DNA of 64,000 nt from Pararge aegeria (lineage: Eukaryota; Arthropoda; Insecta; Lepidoptera; Nymphalidae), in the NCBI RefSeq assembly GCF_905163445.1, contig NC_053201.1, forward strand, positions 4,288,001 through 4,352,000, given 5' to 3'. The position numbers and the translations under genes are program-made. A model generated the notes under the pieces. That model worked only from the letters and a program-made list of their open reading frames with translations. It did no database searches and was not told where the DNA came from. Positions 22,501 through 37,500 of this stretch are shown piece after piece. Positions within the stretch are counted from its first letter, which is position 1. The number at the start of each line of letters is the position of its first letter.

Positions 22501-25500
22501 TTTTTTTTTTTTTTTTGTTATCGCCATCTCACAATGTCATTTTAAATTATTAGAAGAGCAACCTGGTTAGAGCAATAATTTACACCCAAGCTTTTTTATC
22601 GTTGATGTAGTCCTTTATACTATAATAGGACTTTTCTATAAGCTTACGTTTAATACAAACTTTGAACTTTTTAAGAGACATCTCCAAGATGTCAATTGGT
22701 AGTTTATTGTAAAATTGTATGCAATTTCCTTTAAACGAATTATGAATTTTATGTAACCTAGTATATTGCACTGTAAGTTTATTCTTACTTCTAATGTTTA
22801 AATTATTGCAGTCACATTTTTTCTTAAATTTAGAAATGTTTTTATGGACGTACATTAAATTTTCAAATATGTACTGACTATACACATAAATTATTTGGAA
22901 TATGGTGGTGTGTTAAATTGGTTAAACTATGGTTTATCAATAATGCATTGATCGGTTGAAAATCTAGTACCATTCCAATTCAACAAAGAAGCAGTATAAC
23001 TATCAAGTAAGGATCACCAAATTTTTAGCCCAAGAGCAATTTAGCTAATTGGATCTTTATCAGAATTAGTAGGTAGTTAGTTACCAAATATATTTTAAGT
23101 AAACAGTGATGTGGAATATTAAAAAAAGGTTTTCCACTCCACATTTAGTATCTGCCATCATAGCAGCGGAAAAAATAGAGCCAAATAAAGCCATCTCCGC
23201 GAGTATGTGCGTGATATCATTATTTTTCCACGCATCCGTCTGAATACAATTTAGGCCTAGCGCCATACGGTTTGTGATTTGAATAATAATTCCGTAGCAT
23301 CATTTCGTTTCCTTTTCCCTGGCTTAGACGTGGGAAATGTCGGCCCGTAATGCCTTTGAAGCAATCCTTCTTGGTTGACGCATAAAATAAAATAGACATT
23401 GTCTTTTATTTCATTCCGAGGATACTTAGTCATCTACATAGGTTTTACGACTCGAAACATTCCGAAATTCAGATGGCGTCTTTTCCGAAAATTTACATGA
23501 GTTTATTACTTTGCCTCATAATCATGAAGCGAACAGATCAGAACATCTAACCGAAAAAGAAGAAGAGAACATGCGTATCAAAAAAGAGAAGGGGAGTAAG
23601 AAAGAACAGAGAGCGATTGTAAAGAATTGCGGATCGCTTAGAAAGAAACAATTATATCTTTTACTGAAAGATATAAAATGAAAAATGCCATGTAATTTGA
23701 AAAATGTATATAACTGATGAGTTTTGAGATGTTTTTCGATGTTAATTTCTGATGTTTAGGTTCATGCCGACTGCAAATATATGTTTCACTAACTTTCACT
23801 AGGGTAGGCTTTAGGGAATGTGGGGAACTACCTAACATCGAATTAACATGTTGCAAAACTATAAAAACTTATACACGCAGGTCCAAGGACTTTCACGGAA
23901 GTTCAGTTACGGAGCACCTGATTCATACCTGACAAATATTTTGAAACTGTATCAAACACTTCATTTAATCGATCGAGCTATTAAAAAAATAAAATTGAAT
24001 TTGATGAAATACCTTTTGTATTGTTCCTACTGAATCTATTATTTGCAGATATTATTTTTTTAGAAAACTGTTTATTTACAGATGATACTTAGTACAAAAC
24101 TGTTTTTTGCACGTAAGAATCCATTGTTATTTCTTAAAAAGCTAACCAAATTGTTTGTCGTGTTATTTATTGAAGATATTAACCTAAGTGAAGACAGATA
24201 CGGATTGCATTAACTCTCGAAATTTGTAATTAGTTCTACTTAGGAAGCGATGAACTCTATAATCTATTTCAAACACATTTTGAAACTTTGCTTCTTGAAT
24301 GCTTTAAATAAAAAGTGTCAATCCCTAAAAAGCATCCAGCATTGTTTGTGACACAAAAAAAAATTCTGAGATTCAAAACTCCAAAAAAATCCAATGCTGG
24401 TACTAAAATAAATTAATTAAAATTCGATAGAAACCAAAATTAACCAACCAAATTTTTCCCTTACTTGTGCTAGCATAGGGACAGTTACGTTTACTTTACA
24501 CACTCCGTAACAGACAAAACACTAGGCATGTGTAAATTACAAAAGCAAGATGGCCGCCGATTAACGCGAATCACGCCCCATCGACGTCATTTAGTAACTT
24601 TTTCACTACAACCGTTGATAGGTTTACGAGACCATTAATTTGAATTTAAAATGCACAATATACAGATGCCGGTCAAATGTGGACAATTCTGCTGTTGAAT
24701 AACAATTGTTGGAATTACCATAAAACACCGGGTGTTGGGTAGAAAGCGGGTGATTTGGTTACAACTGTACGCTCAAATTGTATTCCCGATTGTGATATCA
24801 CAGTGCATATTAAAGTATATTAGGTAATAAAGTTAGGGGTATTTTACGGCTAGAATTTCCGTCATTGAACGATAGTGGAATTTCAATTTTATAATGTGGT
24901 TAAGTACCTAGTACCTACCTATAAAGTAAATTTACAAAGCGGTGAATAGTTTGACTAGCAAAACAAGCATATGAATTTAGCTGATGTCTTCAACATTATG
25001 CCTTGGCTAAGCGGAAGTAACGGAATGAGGACATCCCAGTTTTTGTTATGGATTCTTTTATGCTTTCCATGTTTAAGTCTCACGTTTTAGGCAATAGGCT
25101 CGTGGTAAAGTGTTGCCTTGTGATCGCAGGATGGAACTCGCAATGTAGAGTATGCTTCCACTGGCCAGAAACTATGCATCTATAAACTTCGGATAGTTCT
25201 GATTATTTTCCGTTACATTTGGATTCTAATGGGTCAGTTTTGTTAACCCATATAGATTATGGGTTCGAGAGTAAAAAACATAATTTACTTACGATCAACG
25301 TGACATTTTCTAAGCTTATTGGCGTCTTCTCCGTGGCAAAGAGCGTAAATATTTTTCCCTGTAAGTTCCTCGGCGGTGTACCCCAATAGCTCTGACACCC
25401 TGCTGGGAAATAGGAAAAAAACATTAATGCCTGATATCTTAAGGTTAAAGAAATTTCTTCTTTCCAGAAAAACTTATAGTGGCCGGAATAAGCAATATGT

Positions 25501-28500
25501 GTTCCTACACAAATGATTTTATGTTTCTGGAAGGCCATCGTAAGAACTTGAGATGTTAAAGGAGTAAATGTAGGTCTTTTAAAAGTTATCCTGATCTTGG
25601 GACTAAATCATACCACTAAATTAAACGATTTTAGGAGGAGGAAATTCTCTACAAATCCTTGAAAGTCTCGTGCTAAAAGTCAAAATCATGTAATTGTAAT
25701 ACCTGGGCTCGCAGTGCGCTATTCGGAAGTCAAAGTTGATCCTAGTGACAAACATGTCTGACTCCAGTCTTATTTCATGAACTGATGGTGGAGGTAGTGC
25801 TATCGCCAAAGCCACCATTCCTAGTAAAGCAGGCGGTGTCTTGCGACTATGTGAGAAGGAATATTGCGGCCGCAGACGACAGAGCATAAGCACCACCTGG
25901 AAATAAATGAGATATTGTAGAACATGAATACAATGCAAAATTAGCGACTGAAATAGTTGATCAGAATGTTGACACTGAAATAAAAATAAACGATGTACCT
26001 GTTCGAGCTTGTGAGATACTTAAGATGTCAGCATTAAAATCAGTTAATTAATTGAATTAAAGGTTTAATGAAAGTACAATCAAGTAACACTCATAAATCT
26101 AAAATACATTGACAGTAGGCTTACATCCAAATGTTCACAAATATTAATTGATTCTCAGTCACACAATGATTACACCAGTTTGATAAAAATGAAACAATAA
26201 TTTGTTTAGTTGGAGCATCATACGAACATAAAATTTGAAATTTAAAAGCTCGTTATCAAAATCAATAGATTACTCGGAATCAATAGATACATATTTAAAT
26301 TGCGCAGAAATTAATTGCACAAATCTAAATAACAATAATCTATCCTCTAGCAGTCTTGTCTTTGGCATAAAGCAAGTAAATTCGTAGCGTTGCGTTGTTA
26401 AAACTTTGTCTTTAGCTTAACTTGATACTTTGCCTCGAGACGTGGTTCACAAGAGCGCCAAACTTCCGCAGAAGATTCAAAATCTAGTCGTAACGGATAA
26501 AGTCACGTCCACAAATTCCCAGGTAACTTCCAAAATCATGAAGGATGAACTAATTTGAAATTTTCGCAATAAACGCTTCGCCTTTGGCACAAAAGCCATA
26601 TAGAGGGTTAGGAACGATTTTCTCTAATTGCTCTGTCGATATTTGCGAATTGCATGAGCAATTTAGATTGCGATAAATACGAATTATGGGCTAACTTTAG
26701 AATTGCTAATCTCTATAACGGTTACCTACTACGATTTTGAGTATACAAATTTTACAATAAATAAATTCTTTCAAATGATTTTTAATTAATTTAAATTTTT
26801 TAAATACCTAAAACCGAAAATACTATTTTATTTTATTTTGAAAAAAAGAAATTTCAGTATAAATGGACATTTTTTGAATTAAGACAAATTCAATGATTAA
26901 AATCCAATAAATAAAGCCTATAAAAGTAAACTGTACTAAATATCGTAGGTAAAATCTGGTAGGTATGTAGCTGAAATAACGACGTCGTTTATAAGAATCA
27001 TAAACTTCCTCAGTTGATAAATAAAAGAAGTATAACCACCGGAAACAATCTATTACGAACAATTTTACCCACCTAGTACGTTATTCGCAAGTCGCTAGAG
27101 ATATAATCACATTTTATGTTCTAACACTGAGTTAAGGCAAAAATTATGGGCCCACAATTCGCCCTGAGGCACCCCACGCTCCGCAATAATTCCAACAATA
27201 ATATTTGTGATCTAAAGACGGATAAAGCTCGCGTGAATTTATTTAGGTGCAATAAAATGGTAATTCGAGTATTTATGAGAACGGTATGACCACATAAATT
27301 ATATTTCCAAGTTAGTTCCAATACAACCTTGACTTGTGTAACCTTTTCAAATGCAATGCTAGATTTTAAAAAGGACCTTTCTCTTATTTTATTTATTATT
27401 TTCATGAATTTTATCTCTTTTATACATTCTATTTAACTGACCTATTTCAATGCTCTAAGTTCAAGAGTTAACAAAATGTAGTCGTGAATTTAATTTAACT
27501 CTCAAAGAACTTTGCAATCCATGATAACTTAATTATTAAAGGGTAATTTGCAATTTGAAATTAAAACTCTGTCTCCATGTTGGAGTTTAATATATTGCCA
27601 AAAGACTATTCCACGAAGCTAACTAACTAAACCGTTAATAATTCCGATTTCATCTTCGAGGGTTGTCTCGCATTAATCCTAAAGCTCGAGCCTTGCTGAT
27701 TTAGCCACCTGTATTTTCTACCACGTCTCTTTGAAAAAACCTGCAGTATTATGCTGAGTAATGACTCGTGACCGTGTTTCTGCGGATATTTGTGAATGCA
27801 AAGAACCTTCCATTGTAACTGCTGCACTGCTATTACCAAAGCAAGCGTCAGAGAGGGCAAGAAATATATCAGTCTAAATAAGAAAATGACATTTTCGTTT
27901 CTAAATTATTATGTATCATTAGTATTTTGACTTTATATTTTATATTTTAATTTAATTGCGTTATTTTACTTTGACATTTTTAATTTTAATTTTAACTTTA
28001 ATTTGAGTTAATTGACATTATCGCAGTCTTTATATGGTTATCTTTACTGTATTTTTAACTCGATTTTTTTTTGTGGGTATTTGGCCTGAAATAAAAGCAT
28101 TTATTATTATTATACCTATATTATTATTATATTATAAATGCCTATATACAAATAAATATTTATTAATACACATCTTGTCTATTCAGATACCCACCCGCCA
28201 ATAACCACCCTCTCCGTTACTGGATGGATCACCGTCCTTGCTTCTTCCAACCTAAATCGAAAATGAAAATACAGCGTACATTTACTTCTCATTCCAAATC
28301 ATAGATAAGAGTTATGTCCACAAATTTTCAGATTCCCTTTAATACTATTGATATCATTTACCAGATAATAATCAAAGCTATACCATTACCTATTGGTTAT
28401 AAACCAACACGTAGTTTGACAGTCGCATTTGCGTTAAGACATCTAGATATTCTTGTCAGTTGTATCTCAAAATCAAACTCCTCATCTGTTTCTGTAATAG

Positions 28501-31500
28501 GCCCATTTGATTGAACCAGTATCGAGTTTATGTTTGTCCTTACTCATATCTCTCAGCTAATATATAATTTCAAAATGTATTAAAAAAATTCAGAACCAAC
28601 ATGATTTGAATCCGCATCGCTCCGTAAATTCCGTAAATTAAGGGCAGAGTGCTTTGCCAACTCAGCCACGGTTCTGGTTCGTTCTGATCTTTCGTCTTCT
28701 CAGTCTGATCTGTAGCCGAACAAGTTTGACATACCTACCAGGACTTCAGTAGATACAAAAGCTTAAATTAAGAGATTCCTTACCCTATAACCTGAGGACT
28801 TGAAGTGGCATCCTCTCTTTGTGAGAGTGCTCTTCATCCGGATGCAGAAAGCTCTGTCCATCCCTCGGAATAAAGTCCCGCTGGCCGCTAACGTCATTTG
28901 TGCTGATACTGTGAACAAGGAAATCATACTGTTAAGTATCCCTACTAAATGTCAATGTAAGTTTGTTTGTTACGCTTTCACTCAATAACTACTTAACCGA
29001 TCCTCGTGAAACTTTTTACAGATATTCTTGGAAGGGTTAGAATTAATATAGGATACTTTTTATCCCGACATTAAGCTCGGTTCCTTTGGGAAAGGGGGTG
29101 AAAGTGTTTGAAATTATAACCGATTATAATAATCATTTTTGTACTATAGAAGTTATAGATCAGATGAATGTGGTTGGAGACAGAGGACAGAACTCCTCAG
29201 CGGACAGCAACAAGCCCCTCATTTAAGGCTTAGCGATACTGAATACTTTAAATTTTTTAGAACTACAACTAAATTGAATGCCACATCAACAAAACAAAAT
29301 CCAACGCAGACGAAGTAATAAATATACTACGACAATACAGACATCACCACCTAGCCTTAAAGTAAGCGTAGCTTGTGTTATGGGTACTAAGATGACTGAT
29401 GAATATTTTTATGAATTATATATAGCTACATAAATACTTAGAAAATATATATAAACACCCAGATCCTAACAAACACTTATGCTCATCACACAAACATTTT
29501 CCAGTTGTGGGAATCGAACCCACGGCCATGGACTCAGAAAGCAGGGTCGCTGCGCACTGCGCCAGTCAGCCGTCAAAATGCGAGTAGGTGCTTCCCCGGA
29601 CGAGCTCTTCACAAAAAGCCCTAAAGCGTCACTTAAACATGGTGTAAAATGTTACTAAATTGAAAATGATGGCTTGATTCATTTATGGGCAGGTAGGTGC
29701 ATATCCAGTTAATATCTAATTAATGAACCGTAGTTCAACGATGAGGCTTGGCAAGAATCGACGCGGCCTAATTGATTTCTTTGGAGATCCAAAGTTAATT
29801 TACCAAAGGTTCTCAAACTTTACTAGGGTCCTTGGGTTCAAAAGGAATGTTATCTCAGTTAAGGTGTTCGTTTTATTCGATTTTTTTTTGGTTCCAAGGA
29901 GCGGGAATAACATTTTTGGTTTCCCGGGAAATCAATCATTGTGAGAACATTCAGCCATTCTGGAAGTTTGCTACAAAAAGTCAAGTTTAACACTTCAACA
30001 ATCATATAATCATAAAAACAGCAGCAGACAAGGTATTTAACAATCACGAATAGGTGATCACTAATAATAGTAACATCGTCATAATCATCTGAACTAATTA
30101 CCGGCTCACTACAGGGTACCTACAGGTCTCCCGCAATGAGAAGGGTTTAGACCGTATTCCACCACGCTGGCCCAGTGCGGATTGGTGGACTCCACACGCA
30201 TTTGAGAAAAGTATAGAGAACTCTCAGGCGTGCAGGTTACCTCACGATGTTCTTCATCATTGAAGCATGTGTTATTTTAATTGCTTAAAACGCACATAAC
30301 TCGAAAAGTGGCCCCCTGAAAGTGAAGCCGAAGTCCTCGCCTCTAGGCTATCACAGGTTACTAGGCTTTCACCAATTTCTTTGGCTATTTTATGTTAACT
30401 ATAGGTAATAATTCAATAAGCCATCACTACTTTTTCTGTACTTACATCACTTAGAGATATCTACTCAAAATGGCACATATTAAATGCAATTCGTCACATG
30501 CAAAATCATCTTTTATAGGATTAGTTTAAGGAAATCCTAAATCAGAAAGTGTTCTTTGCAGAATTAATACTTTATTGTAAGAAGTGAATTAAGAAACAAA
30601 TTATAAAACAAAATATCCAAGTTAAAATGGCGTACTTTTATGGAGTAATGAACAAATTATAATGTATTTTTACCTTATAATAATTTGATAGGTTACTGAT
30701 GTTAATAGAGATTTTAGTAAAAGTAAGTCAGTGACTAACCTCAACGTATTTTGAAAATCATGATTCACCAAGTATTAAACGTTGACTGTAATAGGTTTTT
30801 TGCTATTACCACCTAAATTAGGCAAAGAGTTTTGTATCGGTAAAGAATGCCATGTCTATAAATATTCGTGATTTTTATATCACTAGTAAAAACAACTCTG
30901 TTACGTAGTGTTACAAATCGAGTGTAATTTTAACTCGAAGGATAGGTTCCCACAATGATACCTACGAGGGTATTGTTTAATAGTTAACTGGAGTAGACTT
31001 ACGTTAGAGGCTTATGGTAGGGATACCTATTTGTTGAGTCTTTCATTGGACTTTGGATTCATTGGACAATAAATGGTTGAATAGTTGTTGTTTTCATAAA
31101 TCATTATATTGCAATATTAGGCAAATGGGTAGGTCCTCGGTCGGACTTCGACTTCACTTTCATGGAAGAGGACTTCACCTCACAACGTTTTAAGCAATTA
31201 AAATGTTACATCTCCGGCGGTGAAGGAAAACATAGTGAGAAACTTGCATACTCGCGTACTCCATAATGTTCTTACAGGTGTGTGAAGTCCACCAATCCGC
31301 AATGGCCAGCGTGGTGGACTACGGCCTTAACCCCTTCGTGGTACCCTGGCCGGTAATGGGGTGTAATGATGATGATGATGATCTTAAATCAGTAAATAGG
31401 TACCATAAAAGTTTGGGAAAGTAGATTAACTTCCCGGACGAGCTATGTCAGAAAAAGCTCAACTACAACTCTACTAGATATCTAGAATCTGCAAATTGAA

Positions 31501-34500
31501 CTTTCATTTGATACAATACTTACACCTCAAATAATTGTCTGACATATTCGCTAAAAAGGATTTGTCCTGACTTCAAAATTATGTCGAACGGCACGCAATA
31601 GGTTAACTAATATGACGGCATAAATACGAAAGATGTAAATGACTGTTTGTATCTTTTCCTTTTGGCTTCCGCAGGCCAATAAATTTGAGAAGCACTGGCC
31701 CAAAATCAACTTGTCCCTATTACGCCAGGAGCCACTTCTATGGCTATCACGCCACAATACGACTTTATCCACGCACATCACCTGTCCATCACTCCTGTGC
31801 TACATTCACCACGCCATTCTAAACACAATTGGAGACTGTCACCCGTGCACCTTGATTGATTTCTTTCCGTATTTTTTTCTTCACATTAAAGTCGAAATTG
31901 ATTCCTTTCCTAAGCATTGTCAAAATTCGGAAGCTTGGTTATTTCGTGGGTGTAATTAATTTGTCCCTACCTAGATAAACATAGGTACCTACTTCTATTG
32001 ACGGCCGATTGGTGCAGTTTGCAGCGACCCCACTTTTCGATTCCCACTACTGGAAAATATTTGTGTGATGAGCATGAATGTCTTTCAGTGTCTGGGTGTT
32101 TATATGTATATTCTAAGTATTTATGTATAAAATTCATAAAAATATTCATTAGGCATCTTAGTACCCATAACACAAGCTACGCTTACTTTGGGGCTAGATG
32201 GCGATGTGTGTATTGCCGTAGTATTATTTCTTTATCAGTAAGTTTCCCTAATATATGAATCCCTTGCGGTCCCTGGCGACTTCGTCCGCTTATAAGTCAA
32301 ACTTGAAAGATAGACTGAGAGAAGATGCTGTCGCGGACTTTTTTTTTACAATTTTTAAAGGGGAAGAACTTTGTCATACTTGATTTTATCAAAACTTTAA
32401 CCGATTTCAGCAACGTGGCTGTTTTGGCAAAACAGCAATAGCCAGAGAGATTCGGCTAAAAATCCCGCCGGTTTATCATCATGATTAGTTTATTCATGTC
32501 CAACATCTGGGCACCGGCTTTCTATTGGAAGGGAGAATGAAGCTAGCATCAATTTTGATCATAATATCGACCGCCTTACAGGGCAGGGGTCTCCTCCCAA
32601 AATGAGAAAGGATTAGGGTCTAGTCCACCACGCAGTCGTCAAGTGCGGATTGGTGGACTTACACGCCGTTAGGAACATCATCGAGAACTCTCAGGCATGC
32701 AGGTTTCCTCCCGATGTTTTCCTTCACTGTTGAAGCAATATTTTTATTGCTTATACTTACAAAAATTTGAGTTGCGTGCTGGGATTCGAACTCGGGCCGC
32801 TGAAAGTGAATCCGAAGGTCTAACCACAAGGCCATCACTGCTTTCTTTTTGTTTTCTGTTTGCTTTTTAATATGAATTAAAATACGTCATCTAAAACATC
32901 ACGTATTTTTATTCATGTGATGTAAAACATCACAGACTACTTTGGGATTCTGGGATGTTTTGTTGCGGAAAGATACTTCTTTCAATTAAACTCAAAATTG
33001 TCGCTACGTTTATTCGAATTGCTATTTAAAAATAATTACATTAATGTAGTGAAGCGCGAATTTCGTTTATAAAAAATGCGACAGTTAAATTAGTTACGAC
33101 ACCATGAGTATTAACTGTGATCTAAAACCAGTTAGGTGGTATTGTCATTTGTCAAAGCGTCTTAATGGCAAGTCAAGGCGAGTCCACGTTGGTGCGTTTC
33201 CATCTGCATTTTGCTTCTTGAACTGTCGAATCCTAACCTCGCCACAAGATTAAACAATCATCATATCAACCTATTACCGGCCCAATACAAGTAGTGGCGT
33301 GCACTTCATACATGTACAAAAGCACGACCTACCCTAAATTTTTCATATTAGGTTGGGGAAAAAGTTTCTTCGCATTTTTTAAGAAAATTCAAAACTTTTG
33401 TATAGTTTTATTTACATTTAACTAGAGCCAAATATCCAGCTTTTCTGCGTACCCAGTTTCTTTTAAATGCGCCAAAACTTTTTCGTGGTCAATTCCAAGT
33501 TCTTCAGCAACGTTGTAACTACTGATATGCTGATTTTGCTCCACTTTTTCAAAAATGGCATCCATTTTATCCGTAATAGGGCGAACAGAGCGAGGTGCAT
33601 CTTTGACATCAAAATTTCCGGATTGAAAACGCTTAAACCAAATTTGTGCTACTCTCACAGACGCTGCACTAGGTCCATAAACATCGGAAATTTTTTTCGC
33701 GGCTTGCGTTGCATTTTTACCTTTTTTGTAGTAACATTTTAAAATGTATTGAATTTCTTCATTAGATTCACTCATCTTCACAGTACGAAAAACAAATAAA
33801 AATTACACATTTTCCTAAATTGAATTTGGAATTATCTTCTTTAAAATTTAAACTTTAAATGATACCAAAACCAGCCAGATACAAATAGTATAGACAAAGA
33901 GATTTTATTACAAGTTCATACATACTATAATGCGAAAAGACTTTCCCCAACCTATTATAACTTGTAACGAGTGAGAGGATTTTACTACTTTACACCATCT
34001 TCTGGATTTATGCCTACCCTGGTCGTGCACTCAATTGACTACAGGGCATAGGTCTCCTCCCAATCTGAAAAAGGTTACGGTTTAGGCCGTAGTCCACCTT
34101 AGTCAACTTGTGCTTATTGGAGGACTTTACCCGCCTTTGAGAACATTATGGAGAACTCTTAGGCATGCAGGCTTCCTCGCGACGTTTTCCTTTACCGTTG
34201 GAGCAAGTAATATTTTAAACTTAGAAAAGTCAGAGCTGCGGGCTGGGATTTTAACTCGGCCCCCCGAAAGCGAAGCAGTAGACCTAACTACTAGGCTATC
34301 ACGCTTTAGGAAACAATATTCGTGATATGAAGCTTTCTCGAGTGGCAACTTCAAGACAGATTTTCAACCGCGGTTGGATAAACGGAGGGAAACAGTTTTC
34401 TTCAGTGTCAGAAAGGACCCGTTGAAGAGATAGCATATATACCGACAAGATTACTAGCCCAAGGAGTTATCTCGATGTTAGTCGTGTGGGACCGAGTATT

Positions 34501-37500
34501 AAACTCTGTATCGTCAAAGTAAAATGAACTTAATGCCACTCGTTTGAGAGTCTCAAATCCTGGACTTCTGATTTTGGTTTTACAAAATTGCTGTCGAAAG
34601 CCTGAGCTAAAGAACTTGAGATTTAATGCAATGCAAATAAGATCCATTTTACTCCGACGTTCAGGTATTCCATATTCGAAAACGACTTCCTCGATTGATA
34701 GCTACTGAGAGTTACACTCCTACAGGTGTAACCGAGACCTAAGTTACTGTACAAAATTGCGTTACAAACCGAGAAATGTAATTGAGCGATTCCAGTGAAA
34801 TTCGCGGTACTTTCGATCGCACAAAAAAAGGTGGACTAATTCAATTTTTTTGTCACACAGTATTACAAAATAAAACTATTCCTATTGAAACAAATACAAA
34901 ATGACTATTACAGATGCGTAAAATACTGATTAAAGTTTTTTGTAACGAAATGTACATTGTTATTTACGTACTTACTTTTCGTAGATAGTAAATTAAGTAT
35001 TCCGTGTGCAGCGGACCGTATGATGGCATTTAGAGAAATTATAATATTTTTTTTGCCTACCTTCACTTTTAATTAAGCTTACCTATTCTGCTAGGTGTTG
35101 GGAACGGTGAGAAAATTTCAATTTCAGAGAGAAATCGGTTTAAAGTTACGGTAGTGATCGATATAAATAAAATAATAAATGGACATGCTGCTGTAAGAAT
35201 TTTTTTTTTAAACAAATATTTCAGTGCCATCTCTTAGCATTCTCATGAACTACGTTGTAATTTTGTCACAACGAATAACAGACTGTCAACAAAGGTACGT
35301 GTTTATGTAGAAAGATCTAGAAGAGATAAAGAAACATGTGCTGATCTAAAAAAGATACAGATCTCTGCTTAAATATCTGTACGAGATGAGATTTCTTTTT
35401 GTTACTCCTCTACAAGTAAACCCCGTCACTACGAGTATAATCGAAACTGGTGGTAAGCGATCCTAATCATATTTTATCATATTGTTATTTGTCTGGTGGG
35501 AGGCTTCGGCCGAGGCTAGTTACCACCCAACGACATAGACGTGCCGCTAAGCGATTTAGCGTTCCGGTACTATGATGTCGCGTAGAAACCTATTAGGTGT
35601 GTGGGTTAAATATAACTGCTAACTCCCTTACAGGTTAGCCCGCTATCATCTTTTACTGCATCATTACTTACCACTAGGTGAGATTGCAGTCCAGGGCTAA
35701 CTTGTAGTGCAATAATAATATATATGTATATATTAATGTATAATGCTGAAGAGTTTGTTAACTTGAACGCGATGATCACAGGAAATACTGGTCCGATTGT
35801 AAAACTACTTTCAATGTTGGATAGCCCATTTATCGAAGAAAGCTATAGGCTATATAATATTTATTACCCTGGGAAGACCAATAGGAGTATAGCACCAACA
35901 GTGGCGTGCACTTCATATTTGCACAAAAGCACTGCCTACCTAAATTATTTTATATAACTCGTATTGGAAGGGATTTTTCAATTGTATGCCATGTACCTGC
36001 TTTATACCCTGGCCAAAGACCCTGTGCACGCCACTGAGCACCAACGAGGAATGATTAAAAATCAGGGGTTTATTTTCCTTTTGAGAGCTTCCGCATGCGC
36101 TGCGTAAACGGTTAATGTGTCGATAAAATAATGTATCACAAAGTTGTTTATCTTCAAAAGTTCTATAAAAAGACCGCGACAGCATATGTCTATCTTTTAA
36201 GGTTGACTTATACGCGGACGAAGTCGCGAGTGACAGCGAGTCATTTAATAAATGCGAAAGTGTTTTTATTGGTGTGTCCTTCATTTATTTGCATAGACAA
36301 GTTTTATAGATAATAGAGTGACAAAGTAACTACTTCAAAGCTCACGAAAACCAACGGTTCCAGTGGAAATATAAAAAAACCCGAAAGAAACACGGGTGAA
36401 GTCATGGGTGCCACTACGGAGCTCGGGTCTCCTCCCACAATAGGATGGGGCTAAGGCCGTAGTCCACCACGCTGGCCCATTGCGAATTGGTGGACACCAC
36501 ACACCTTTGAGAACATTATGGAGAACTTACAGGCACGCAGGTTTTCTCACAATGTTTTTCTTCACCGTCGAAGCAAGTGCTAATATATTTGCTTAAAGCG
36601 CACATAACTTAGGAAAGTTAAAGGTGTGTTCTGGGATTCGAACTCGGTCCCTGAAAGCAAAGCCGAAGTCCTACCAACTGGGCTATCACCGCTTCAAAAT
36701 ATATAATCACATTTCTCTAACTTCATTTTTACAGCGCGACAACGTGTCCTAAATCCAATAAACATTCGATTAATTCCCATAACGACATAAATATAATATT
36801 AATCAAAAGTATAAAGGTCGACGCTGACTCCCCATTGACCGTTTCATAAGGTGGCAACACACCGTGACGTTTCCCTAATCTAATTTCAATTTGGTGCACA
36901 ATTTATTACCATTATAGCTGGACCATTGAATGAGCTTCGAGACCAGTAAAGTTTACAGCTTCAAAAAGGCGCATTATACTCCGAGAGCGGGTGGGGAGCT
37001 TTGAGGACGTGCTTGATACAAGTTTCAAGTTTGAAAACTCTACCTAACCGTAGTATGGACTACTTAGTCCACCCAATCAAGTAGGTAACTATTACTTGAT
37101 TGGGTCTTGATTTTTTTGCTGATTTTATTAACTTGAAAAATGTGGTGTTTATACAGCCGACTATCGTGACATAAAATATAATAGTTGTGACTTGTATTAT
37201 AAGTTGTTTAGACGACGTAATTGTTGAAGCCAGAAACTGCTTTAACCATATTTATTGAAAGTGCATGCTAATGAGAGATAGTATAGGTAGGTACTATAAA
37301 CTTACTAGTGGAGTAACGCAACATATTAGACCTTACCAAGGAAATTATGATGTCTTTGCATACCTTACAACATCTCCATAACTCTCAACAGTAGGAATGT
37401 AATCTTGTGATATATGAGTCTCTCTATCGGGTCCTGTCCTTGGCCATTTTTACTAAATTGTAGAAGGTACGGACACCGGTTTCTCTTAGTTCGTCTTACC

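Larger units (their letters stand above)
33292..34035. repeat. hAT-like MITE, split by mariner
   Basis: The left part, agtggcgtgcacttcataca through cctaccctaaa, ends at the mariner. The right part resumes at tataacttgtaa and ends taccctggtcgtgcact. The pieces match the intact copies at 35899 and 62272. Confidence 0.75.
33255..34310 (-). repeat. SINE-B copy split by a nested MITE and mariner
   Basis: The left piece, atcatatcaacctattaccggcc, ends near 33290. The SINE resumes near 34036 with actacagggcataggtctcc and runs to aggctatcacgct. The interruption is the hAT-like MITE. Confidence 0.8.

Noticed and set aside
25400..25405. First AG as the sole acceptor of the PAS-B exon
   Set aside because: It adds a Ser that breaks the conserved CEPRVSELL; kept only as a possible alternative.
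33467..33742. 91-codon + strand ORF
   Set aside because: Shadow of the mariner transposase remnant on the opposite strand.
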